Part shown: positions 1-6,392 of the stretch, piece by piece | Layout: each line of letters opens with the position of its first letter | Numbering within the stretch: position 1 is the first letter of the stretch | Source: JADHUC01 sp964617665 | Lineage (GTDB): Bacteria; Planctomycetota; Planctomycetia; Pirellulales; Pirellulaceae | NCBI GenBank assembly: GCA_964617665.1 | Contig: CAZUAH010000379.1 | Coordinates: forward strand, 1-13,449 | Reading direction: 5' to 3' | Length of the DNA stretch: 13,449 nucleotides | The notes under the pieces: generated by a model | Database searches by the model: none | The model's input: only the letters and a program-made list of their open reading frames with translations | What the model was told of the DNA's origin: nothing | Translations under genes and position numbers: made by a program

Positions 1-353
1 GCAACGCGGGAAACTGGGGAACGCATGATCCACCTCCAATTGTCTAGGGAACGGGAAAGTAGCGTGGAATGAATCATCTCCGCCCGCGTGCCAACGAGGG
101 TTCGCTGTGATTCGTCGGAAGCGACCGCCGACATGACTCGCTCGACGATGGCCGTCTCCGTACTCTCGGCAGGCAACTGTGCTTCAGCAAGCGCGCCGCA
201 CAATTCCGTAAGTTGTCGAAAACGCTCGCGGCAATCGGAACACGTCTCGATATGCTGGCGAACTTCTCGATCTTCGTCGGGCGCTAGGCAACCGGCCGCC
301 GCCAAGCTGATCCGCTCGGCCCAATGTTCGCAGGGGTGATGGAGATCATTCAT
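1..353 (-). CDS. Anti-sigma factor with zinc finger, partial (runs off left edge)
   Basis: This gene probably encodes the membrane-anchored anti-sigma factor that holds the adjacent ECF sigma factor inactive. The frame starts at an ATG at 353 and stays open to the window edge (117 codons seen). The N-terminal ~50 residues have the layout of the putative zinc-finger domain zf-HC2: an early Cys (C8) and WAERISLAAAG, then a helix ending in HIETCSDCRERF, which holds the His-x3-Cys-x2-Cys metal-binding motif. The visible part ends in WRWIMRSPVSRVA, which in such proteins lies just before the transmembrane helix; that helix would lie outside the window. The start overlaps the end of the sigma gene by 8 bp (ATGAATGA), indicating translational coupling. 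The pairing is inferred from gene order and family knowledge; the inducing signal cannot be read from the sequence. Confidence 0.85.
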   Translation of the reverse strand, partial: MNDLHHPCEHWAERISLAAAGCLAPDEDREVRQHIETCSDCRERFRQLTELCGALAEAQLPAESTETAIVERVMSAVASDESQRTLVGTRAEMIHSTLLSRSLDNWRWIMRSPVSRV

Positions 354-939
354 GTTTGCTCTCCCATGCTTCCCTGCACGAAGTGAAAAGGTTCACCGCA
401 AGATTCATTTGCCGCAACTTTTCCAGCGCGTGATGCAGTCGCGACTTGACTGTGCCCAACGGGCAGCCAAGAGCCGCCGCAATCTCATCCAACGTCGCAC
501 CCGCGAAGAAACGGAATTCGATGACCAAGCGCTGCCCTTCCGGCAAGCTCGCCACCGCTTGGCGAACCCGCATGGCATCTTCGGACGCCTCCGCGGAACG
601 ATCTGGCGTGGACGCCGTGCATGGCACTTGGTCAAGAGCATCTGGTGCAGAAGACCCGGCGACGTTTTGGTGTCGACGTCCTTTCAAGAACCGGTGCCGT
701 AGAATGCCGTATAGCCAAGTGGAGAACTGGCAACGACCATCGAAACGCCCCAAGGATCGCCACGCTTCGACCAGGGTCTCTTGCGCAAGATCCTCGGCCC
801 AGTGGCCATCCTTGCCAAGAGCTAGCGCGCAACGCCACAGACGAGCGGCGTGCTGTTCGGCCAGCCGCTCGAAGGCAATCGCCTCGCCGGCCTGGGCACG
901 GTCGATCAACTCGCGTTCGTCGTCTTCGGGCGTGTTCAC
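346..939 (-). CDS. ECF-type RNA polymerase sigma factor (sigma-70 family)
   Basis: A 197-aa extracytoplasmic-function sigma factor that would direct RNA polymerase to a specific promoter set when released by its anti-sigma partner. Region 2 spans about residues 22-90 and contains AEDLAQETLVEAW and GRCQFSTWLYGILRHRF, the core-binding and -10 recognition helices. A variable linker follows at about 91-125. Region 4 spans about 126-176 with LPEGQRLVIEFRFF, then the helix-turn-helix LDEIAAALGCPLGTVKSRLHHALEKLR. Two domains and about 200 aa are normal for ECF factors. The start is a GTG at 939, with AGGGG about 12 nt upstream; this is a weak site but no better in-frame start is near. The gene forms an operon with the anti-sigma gene. 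A folded element lies 76-141 bp upstream of the start and could sit in its leader or promoter. Confidence 0.93.
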   Translation of the reverse strand: MNTPEDDERELIDRAQAGEAIAFERLAEQHAARLWRCALALGKDGHWAEDLAQETLVEAWRSLGRFDGRCQFSTWLYGILRHRFLKGRRHQNVAGSSAPDALDQVPCTASTPDRSAEASEDAMRVRQAVASLPEGQRLVIEFRFFAGATLDEIAAALGCPLGTVKSRLHHALEKLRQMNLAVNLFTSCREAWESKHE

Positions 940-1014
940 TGTAGCGGTGATTCCCCTGTTGCCGCCAAAAGGTTCACTCGCGAGAGTGCTTTTTTTGGGA
1001 ATTCCTGGCCAGCC

Positions 1015-1080
1015 CCTTCAAGTACGTGCTGGCTCCACAGGGTGGAGCCAGCTATTTGATAAGCCTTCGGGGCTTGAAGG
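1015..1080. other. Strongly folded three-way-junction-like element
   Basis: Three nested or adjacent inverted repeats lie in 66 nt. The outer arms are CCTTCAAG (1015-1022) and CTTGAAGG (1073-1080). Inside is a perfect 10-bp hairpin, GCTGGCTCCA (1028-1037) and TGGAGCCAGC (1043-1052) with loop CAGGG. A second 5-bp hairpin has arms AAGCC (1061-1065) and GGCTT (1071-1075) around TTCGG; it shares three bases with the outer right arm, so only part of each can form together. No T-run follows on either strand, so it is not a canonical terminator. It could be a leader RNA element of the sigma operon (minus strand), a palindromic intergenic repeat, or a trace of a mobile element. It matches no RNA family I recognise. 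Confidence 0.5.
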
Positions 1081-1377
1081 TCTAGGAGTATGAATGCGGG
1101 AAGGGACTCGTGACGCGCGAAGCTTAGTTCGGGGCGAAGATCGTATTGGCCAGGGAGAACGTAGTTCCCGTCGGACCTGACGGCCCGGGACGAGGGCTGG
1201 CGGTTGGCCGTTTCTCTGCGGTTATGACGATGGCGATCTTTTGACGGCTACTTCTCAGCACACCGAGGCGTCCCGTACGGAGCGATGACGACTGAGATTG
1301 CTGTATCCGCATCGCAATGGCGTCGGGCACCATTTGTCTGCATCGGTCCGATACATCGAACGCATATGTGCCCTAAT
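1081..1377. other. Intergenic stretch, no gene recognised
   Basis: I see no convincing coding region here. A minus-strand frame at 1124-1333 (69 codons) is rich in Arg, Ser and Pro, lacks a recognisable family or ribosome binding site, and is best regarded as chance. The stretch leads into the decayed transposase sequence that follows and may be part of the same degraded mobile DNA. Confidence 0.4.
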
Positions 1378-1630
1378 CTGACCTGCGCCGGTGGCGCACT
1401 CCCAAGTCGCCAGTCCCTCCGTGCCGAACTGCGCCAGGAGGGCGTGTCCTGAGAGCGCAAGCGGATTGCGTTCGTGGCTGAGGACGACAACATTTGATCA
1501 GATGTTGAATGTCCGACAACTACATGTTTCCAGCGGTTCGAGTCATCCTGATTTGGCGAGTAGATCGCCGCTCCAACGACAATTCAAGGTGCCTTCCACG
1601 GCGCACAATGACGTACTGCTTTCGTTGTGA
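1378..1630 (+). pseudogene. Degenerate IS3-family transposase (OrfB) remnant
   Basis: Two islands in different frames resemble consecutive parts of IS3-family OrfB. From about 1390 the first reads SRQSLRAELRQEGVS, a stop, then ERKRIAFVAED. It matches the helix-turn-helix region that usually reads like RIHAELRxEGxxVSRKRVARLMRE. From about 1510 a frame shifted by one reads SSGSSHPDLASRSPLQRQF. This matches the linker before the catalytic core, which in IS407-like members reads like TTDSxHxLPVAPNLLxRQF. The order and spacing of the islands are right for OrfB. In-frame stops and the frameshift show that it is dead. No terminal inverted repeats, OrfA or DDE core are visible. The assignment rests on recalled family patterns only. 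Confidence 0.5.
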
Positions 1631-1787
1631 CAGCGAACCGTTTGTTGCAGCCACTGGTCGAGCCGTCTAGAATTCCGGGGTGGCATTGGACGTATGGCAC
1701 CTTTCGCACACGGAGATGAAGAAAGACATTTCAATTTTCAGCTCGGTGTCCTTCACAACAAGCTCATAGTTCATCTGGCATCGCATC

Positions 1788-2759
1788 ATGAATGAGAACC
1801 TCAACCGCAGAGAATTCACGAAACGGACGTCAGTGGCTGTCGGTGGCATTCTGACGGGTGCCCTGGCCGGCAACCGTCGTTCAATCGGCGAGGAACACGA
1901 AATGTCGGACAAACGATTGCTGATGCTCGGACTGAATGCGTTGGCCAGAGCGCACGAGTTCGACTATTTCGCCGACGGTCACCGCGGCGCCGGCATGGTG
2001 TCAGCACATTTTATGTGTGTCGACAACGATCTGGATAAGCAGGCCACGTCGCGAATCGTGGAACTAATTGACATCAACTGGGCGGCGTCCGCGCTGTGCA
2101 AGCCTTTCCCGGAGGAGAAATCCGCGCCGGAGCGGATCAAGGAGATTGGCGTTGCACTCGCCGAGGGCGGAGAAGTCCTGCGACAAGTTGGCCACAACGC
2201 GATCTTCGCAATGCTGGCGATCAAGACTTTCCGCTTGATACCCAACGCAGCGACGCCCCAGCGCATCGACGGTGTATGCAAGATGATCCGGTCCTTTACG
2301 CCTTGGCGCGACGTAGAACCGGATTCGGACGTCGTTCCGCCGCCGTTTGCCGATGCGGTGGCCGCATCGCGTTTCATCCTCCGCGAGACAAATGCGGCCA
2401 TTGATCGGTTCGTGGGTTTCGGGCAAGGCTACGCCGGGCACATGCTGACCTTCGGTCAGGCGCTCGTCGAACTGGCGGCGATGGGCGACGTCCAGTGGGC
2501 GGAGAGCTGCCGTACCGCGTTCCGCAAATACGTGACAGTCACGCGCCGTGGGCCTGAGCCGGATTCGAAACGCCGCCCGGATCACAAGCCGACCGACCTG
2601 CGACCGACCGACGCGGCGTACTGGAAGCGACGCGGGGACAAGACCGTAGGCATCGGGCACGTATTCAAGTACCCGTACGCGTACTACGACCTTCTACGGC
2701 GTGCCGGCGATCCTGACCTGGGGCGTACGTTGGACGCGAAGGCGTATCATCTGTTCTGA
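1788..2759 (+). CDS. Tat-signal protein of unknown function
   Basis: A 323-aa protein that I do not recognise. Residues 7-29 form a twin-arginine export signal: NRREFTKR, then the hydrophobic stretch SVAVGGILTGALAG. The protein would therefore be exported folded, perhaps with a cofactor. The rest looks soluble, mostly helical and rich in charged residues, with a well-ordered C-terminal half (VGFGQGYAGHMLTFGQALVEL, YWKRRGDKTVGIGHVFKYPYAYYDLLRRAG). I see no catalytic signature. No clear ribosome binding site precedes the ATG at 1788; the signal peptide decides this start. An in-frame ATG at 1901 is preceded by GAGGAAC and would give a 285-aa form without the signal. The 3' half from 2308, with 76 bp after the stop, is duplicated at 9261-9787. 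Neighbouring secreted sulfatases suggest an extracytoplasmic role but do not define one. Confidence 0.8.
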   Translation: MNENLNRREFTKRTSVAVGGILTGALAGNRRSIGEEHEMSDKRLLMLGLNALARAHEFDYFADGHRGAGMVSAHFMCVDNDLDKQATSRIVELIDINWAASALCKPFPEEKSAPERIKEIGVALAEGGEVLRQVGHNAIFAMLAIKTFRLIPNAATPQRIDGVCKMIRSFTPWRDVEPDSDVVPPPFADAVAASRFILRETNAAIDRFVGFGQGYAGHMLTFGQALVELAAMGDVQWAESCRTAFRKYVTVTRRGPEPDSKRRPDHKPTDLRPTDAAYWKRRGDKTVGIGHVFKYPYAYYDLLRRAGDPDLGRTLDAKAYHLF

Positions 2760-2835
2760 ACGCCTGAGTCGCGCCGTCAGTTAGCCCCCCACCGAATTCG
2801 CCATGCCTGCTCCTTGCACGCCGAGGTCGATGTGA
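2308..2835 (+). repeat. Direct repeat, copy 1 (528 bp), left of sulfatase block
   Basis: This segment is nearly identical and in the same orientation to 9261-9787, with an offset of 6953 bp. It covers the last 150 codons of the Tat-signal protein gene, its stop, and 76 bp downstream, ending at the shared sequence GAGGTCGATGTGA. I count six substitutions (2313, 2324, 2354, 2358, 2359 and 2763) and one C in a run near 2786-2791. Five of the six substitutions lie in the first 52 bp; 2360-2762 (403 bp) is identical between copies. Since the gene continues intact upstream of 2308, this copy is the probable source. Confidence 0.95.
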
Positions 2836-2911
2836 TCCACGCAGGTTGTCAACATTGGCTGTCGCGACTCAAGACGGACACTCCTGAAGGCGCAACGATA
2901 CGTGTCGTCCA

Positions 2912-3247
2912 TTGCCGACGAACGTAAGTCGCACTATCATAACTCTGCAGAATATTGACGAAACGAATATGCTTCTGCAATTGGCGATCAACAAGGAAGG
3001 AGTCATTGCGGGAACATTCTGCAACGAATCGACCAGCTCGGTCCGTCCGGTCGAAGGCACGGTAGACAAGGATACACAACGAGCCGCCTGGGCGTTCGCG
3101 GATGGCAAGAACGCCGATATGGTAATGGAGACGTCCATCTACAATCTGACCAAGGATCGGACAACGGCTCTTGTCCACTTCGGTTCAAGCCAGACTCAAA
3201 CATGGGCGCTGATCCGTCTAGACGAGCCCGAAGAACAAACGGAGTAA
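2912..3247 (+). pseudogene. Orphan C-terminal domain of a planctomycete secreted protein
   Basis: A 111-codon frame opens at a TTG (2912); an ATG follows at 2969. The sequence reads like a complete domain: LLQLAINKEGVIAGTFCNES, then EGTVDKDTQRAAWAFADGK, then MVMETSIYNLTKDRTTALVHFGSSQTQTWALIRLDEPE. From memory, a domain of this pattern closes some large planctomycete secreted or cell-surface proteins (sometimes labelled mu-protocadherin-like). It would be a beta-rich module of unknown role. There is no signal peptide, no ribosome binding site, and no continuation upstream, where copy 1 of the direct repeat ends at 2835. It is therefore best read as the 3' stump of a longer gene cut off by rearrangement. 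A short intact protein translated from the TTG or ATG cannot be excluded. Confidence 0.5.
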
Positions 3248-3318
3248 TTGGCTCTCGCAAGGATTGCGGTATTACACCGTTGAGAGACTGTCACGTCGTA
3301 GCCTACGAGGAGCGCAGA

Positions 3319-4767
3319 ATGAACAGACTCTGTGGTATGACCTTTGCGTTGATGGCATTTTTGCTATCTGCCTCCACGGCACTAGGGGGCACACCGGGCA
3401 AACCCAATATTGTCATCGTGGTGGCCGATGATCTTGGGTTCGCCGATGTGGGGTTCAATGGAGCTATTGACATCAAGACCCCCAACCTCGATCACTTGGC
3501 GGCCGCAGGCCAGCGCTTTGAATCACTCTACGTCCAGCCATTTTGCACGCCGACACGTGCGGCTTTTATGACGGGGCGCTATCCGATGAGGTACGGCCTG
3601 CAAACGTTCGCCATAACCCCGGGACAGACCTATGGCCTGTCTTTGGACGAGCGTACACTTCCGAACGCCCTGAGAGATGCTGGCTACAGAACCTATGCTG
3701 TCGGCAAGTGGCATCTCGGTCATGGGGACAGATCCTTCTGGCCGCAGAACCGGGGGTTCGATCACTTCTACGGATGTACCCTTGGCGAAGTTGACTTCTA
3801 TACCAAGGAGCGCGTGGGCTCGATTGACTGGCAGCGCAACGGCAAGCTCTTGAAGGAAGAAGGCTATTTTACCGAGCAGATTACCGAAGAGGCAGTTCGT
3901 ATCATCGAGAAGCAATCTGCGGACGAGCCGTTCTTTCTCTATATGCCCCATCTCGCGGTCCACGCTCCCTATCAATCGCCCCAGAAGTATATTGACCGCT
4001 ACAAGCACATTGAGGACGAGACCCGCCGTGTATACGCGGCCATGGCGGCGGCCATGGATGATTCCGTAGGCAAAGTCATGGCGGCTCTTGAAAGAAAGGG
4101 ATTGCGCGACAACACACTGGTGTTCTTCTTCGCAGACAATGGTGGCATCGCCGAATACGATGCAGCGGCGGCAAAAGCAAAGGGCGACAAACCTGCCCCC
4201 GCTGATAACACTCCTTTCCGCGGTTCCAAGGGGGGCCTGTATGAAGGCGGAGTGCGAAGCGCCTCCTTTGTCAACTGGCCGGGACGAATCGAACCGGGCG
4301 CTGTTGTCGCCCCCGTGCATATCGTAGATCTTTTTCCAACTCTGATAAGTTTGGCTGGGGGAAAGGTCGAGGGCCCCAACCCGCTGGATGGAAAGGATAT
4401 CTGGGGAGTCATAACCAAAGGCGAGTCAAGCCCGCGAGAGGAAATCCTAATCAATGCAGAATTGCATCGCGGGGCCGTGAGAAAGGGCAATTGGAAGCTC
4501 GTCAAACATGCTGCACTTCCCTCGAAAAACGAGCTGTTCGACCTTGAGAAGGATCCGGGCGAGAAGGACAATCTGTCCGATCAGTATCCTGAGAAGGTGA
4601 AGGAGTTGGAGGACATCTTGAATCGATACGCTCGGCAGTCGCAAGCGGCGCTTTTTCTGAGTTCCTACATGCCGTTTGTCAAACAGCATTTTGACAAAGC
4701 CTCACTTGCCTACGATGGCGATGAAGACATGGGGCAACCGAATGAGGACCCTGTCCTGCCGTATTGA
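3319..4767 (+). CDS. Secreted arylsulfatase B/I/J-type sulfatase (first of tandem pair)
   Basis: A 482-aa sulfatase that hydrolyses sulfate esters using a formylglycine made from Cys76. The ATG at 3319 follows GAGGAG by 6 nt and begins a Sec signal peptide (about residues 1-24, cleavage near ALGG). Catalytic features: metal ligands D37-D38 in VVADDLGFAD; the maturation motif CTPTR at 76-80, then AAFMTGR; GKWHLGH with K130 and H132; H215 in VHAPYQSP; D273-N274 in FADNGG; K304 in FRGSKGG. Segments such as TGRYPMRYGLQ, LDERTLPNAL and WPQNRGFDHFYG resemble the mammalian ARSB/I/J group, so a sulfated sugar substrate is plausible but unproven. The fourth motif residue is Thr rather than the common Ser, still within CxPxR. 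It is followed after 60 bp by a close paralogue and probably transcribed with it. No maturation enzyme is encoded here. Confidence 0.95.
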   Translation: MNRLCGMTFALMAFLLSASTALGGTPGKPNIVIVVADDLGFADVGFNGAIDIKTPNLDHLAAAGQRFESLYVQPFCTPTRAAFMTGRYPMRYGLQTFAITPGQTYGLSLDERTLPNALRDAGYRTYAVGKWHLGHGDRSFWPQNRGFDHFYGCTLGEVDFYTKERVGSIDWQRNGKLLKEEGYFTEQITEEAVRIIEKQSADEPFFLYMPHLAVHAPYQSPQKYIDRYKHIEDETRRVYAAMAAAMDDSVGKVMAALERKGLRDNTLVFFFADNGGIAEYDAAAAKAKGDKPAPADNTPFRGSKGGLYEGGVRSASFVNWPGRIEPGAVVAPVHIVDLFPTLISLAGGKVEGPNPLDGKDIWGVITKGESSPREEILINAELHRGAVRKGNWKLVKHAALPSKNELFDLEKDPGEKDNLSDQYPEKVKELEDILNRYARQSQAALFLSSYMPFVKQHFDKASLAYDGDEDMGQPNEDPVLPY

Positions 4768-4804
4768 AATCATGTTGGGATTCTGCCTTTTCGTGGAGAA
4801 CTCA

Positions 4805-4831
4805 ATGAAAATCGGGAGGTTTGAGTCGTGA
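4805..4831 (+). promoter_or_regulatory. Possible 8-codon coupling ORF before second sulfatase
   Basis: In the 60-bp gap between the first two sulfatase genes an ATG at 4805 is preceded by GGAG with 6 nt spacing. It opens the mini-frame MKIGRFES, whose TGA (4829-4831) overlaps the GTG start of the next gene at 4828 in the sequence GTGA. The mini-frame also spans that gene's own site GGGAGG (4814-4819). Ribosomes finishing it would stop exactly on the downstream start, as in translational coupling. This could be chance. Confidence 0.35.
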
Positions 4832-6282
4832 GCAAGCTAGCCAGTATCGTTTTTGTGTCGACCCTCGGCCTGCTGTCTATATCTGCTGTCGTTGCTGGAC
4901 AAGCTGCACGGCCAAATATTGTCTTTATCCTCGCGGATGACCTGGGCTGGGCGGATGTGAGTTTTCATGGCGCAAAGGACATCAAGACACCGAACATCGA
5001 TCGGCTGGCAGAGTCTGGCGCACGACTCGAGTCCTTCTATGCGATGCCAATGTGTACGCCATCGCGAGCAGCATTTCTGACCGGCCGCTATCCCATGCGG
5101 TACGGCCTGCAGTCCTTTGTCATTACACCTGGCCAGCACTATGGTCTTCCCACGGACGAACGCACGGTTGCTCAGGCTCTCAAGGTCGCTGGGTACAAGA
5201 CATACGCGGTTGGGAAGTGGCATCTTGGGCATTCGAAAAAGGCCTTCTGGCCTCAGAACCGAGGTTTCGACTACTTCTACGGCTCGACCATTGGGAATGT
5301 CGACTACTACACCAAGGAAAGGGGCGGCGTGGTAGATTGGCAACGGAACGGTGAAGCCGTGCAGGAGGACGGCTACTTCACGGAAGTGATCACACAAGAC
5401 GCAGTTCGCATCATTGAACAGCAATCGGACGAACATCCGTTCTTTCTGTATTTGCCTCACCTGGCACCGCACTCACCCTACCAGGCTCCGCAGAAGTACA
5501 TCGATCGCTACAAACACATCAAGGATGAGCATCGCCGCGTCTACGCAGCCATGATAACGGCTTTGGACGATTCAGTGGCGCGTGTGTTGAATGCCCTTGA
5601 ACGAAAGGGGCTGCGCGAGAACACGCTGGTAGTCTTTGTCTCTGATAACGGCGGTCTCGCTGGCGGTGGATATGGCGACTCGCTTTCCCAAGTGGCCGGG
5701 GACAAGCCTGCGCCTGCTGACAACGGCCCGTTCCGCGGAGCAAAAGCCACTCTGTACGAGGGCGGCGTGCGGAGTGTTGCCATAGCCAACTGGCCGGGAC
5801 ACGTTAAGCCATGTATTGTCCGCGAACTGATCCACATGGTGGACTGGCTGCCAACACTCGCGGGGCTTGCTGGCTGCAAGAGCGAAACGGACAAGCCACT
5901 CGACGGAAAGGATGTCTGGCCAGTCATCACGAAGGGCGAGCCGAGCCCGCATTCCGACATCCTGATTAACGTCGAGTTCCATCGCGGTGCCGTGCGAAAA
6001 GGGAAATGGAAGCTTGTCAAGCATGCAGCGTTGCCATCACGTGTCGAGCTGTTTGATCTGAGTACGGACCCCGGCGAGAAAAAGGATCTTGCCAAGCAAT
6101 GTCCAGAGCAAGTGGCGCAGTTGGAAGCACTGCTGAACGACTACGCCAGGCAATCCACGGCGGCCCTGTATTTCAGGGAGTATCTCCCATTCGTCGTTCA
6201 CGATGCTAAGAACGCTACAATGGTCTACGATGGAGACGAAGACAGTGGTCAGCCTGGCGAGAAGCCCGTATTGCCGAAATGA
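4828..6282 (+). CDS. Secreted arylsulfatase B/I/J-type sulfatase (second of tandem pair)
   Basis: A 484-aa sulfatase, about two thirds identical by eye to the preceding gene along its whole length, so the pair arose by tandem duplication. The GTG start at 4828 has GGGAGG 8 nt upstream. A Sec signal peptide covers about residues 1-24 (hydrophobic core IVFVSTLGLLSISAVVA). Catalytic residues fall at the same positions as in the paralogue: D37-D38, and Cys76 in the canonical CTPSR motif followed by AAFLTGR. GKWHLGH, PHSPYQAP, VSDNGG and FRGAKATLYEGGVR are also present. The C-terminal domain ends in a shared tail, YDGDEDSGQP and PVLP. Differences cluster in loops such as the segment after DNGG (GGGYGDSLSQVAGD), so the two enzymes may differ in substrate position or chain length. 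The gene lies in the middle of the three-gene cluster. Confidence 0.95.
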   Translation: MSKLASIVFVSTLGLLSISAVVAGQAARPNIVFILADDLGWADVSFHGAKDIKTPNIDRLAESGARLESFYAMPMCTPSRAAFLTGRYPMRYGLQSFVITPGQHYGLPTDERTVAQALKVAGYKTYAVGKWHLGHSKKAFWPQNRGFDYFYGSTIGNVDYYTKERGGVVDWQRNGEAVQEDGYFTEVITQDAVRIIEQQSDEHPFFLYLPHLAPHSPYQAPQKYIDRYKHIKDEHRRVYAAMITALDDSVARVLNALERKGLRENTLVVFVSDNGGLAGGGYGDSLSQVAGDKPAPADNGPFRGAKATLYEGGVRSVAIANWPGHVKPCIVRELIHMVDWLPTLAGLAGCKSETDKPLDGKDVWPVITKGEPSPHSDILINVEFHRGAVRKGKWKLVKHAALPSRVELFDLSTDPGEKKDLAKQCPEQVAQLEALLNDYARQSTAALYFREYLPFVVHDAKNATMVYDGDEDSGQPGEKPVLPK

Positions 6283-6392
6283 GGCGATCGCGCGCAATGA
6301 ACCATGGCGATGCGATTGGCAGTCTGTTTGACCTGACTGCGCAGAGAGGGCTCTGGATAGCTTCGCTTCACTCGAAACAAGGGGTATTGATC

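Noticed and set aside
975..996. Hairpin CACTC-GCGA-GAGTG followed by seven T's on the plus strand, terminator-like
   Set aside because: There is no plus-strand gene upstream to terminate, the stem is only 5 bp, and it lies in the promoter or leader region of the minus-strand sigma gene. Probably chance.
2064..2660. Long minus-strand frame of 198 codons inside the Tat-protein gene, repeated at 9261-9613
   Set aside because: Antisense shadow of a high-GC gene: Arg-rich composition, no family resemblance. Its recurrence is explained by the direct repeat.
2799..2835. Short frame MPAPCTPRSM ending exactly at the right edge of both repeat copies
   Set aside because: Ten codons with no ribosome binding site. 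The coincidence with the repeat edge is noted but there is no evidence of translation.
3279..3310. TTGAGA with TACGAG 18 bp downstream before the first sulfatase
   Set aside because: Weak match, and the -10 would sit directly against the ribosome binding site. Not supportable as a promoter.
3523..4320. 265-codon minus-strand frame within the first sulfatase
   Set aside because: Antisense of a strongly conserved sulfatase sequence; no start signal or protein family.
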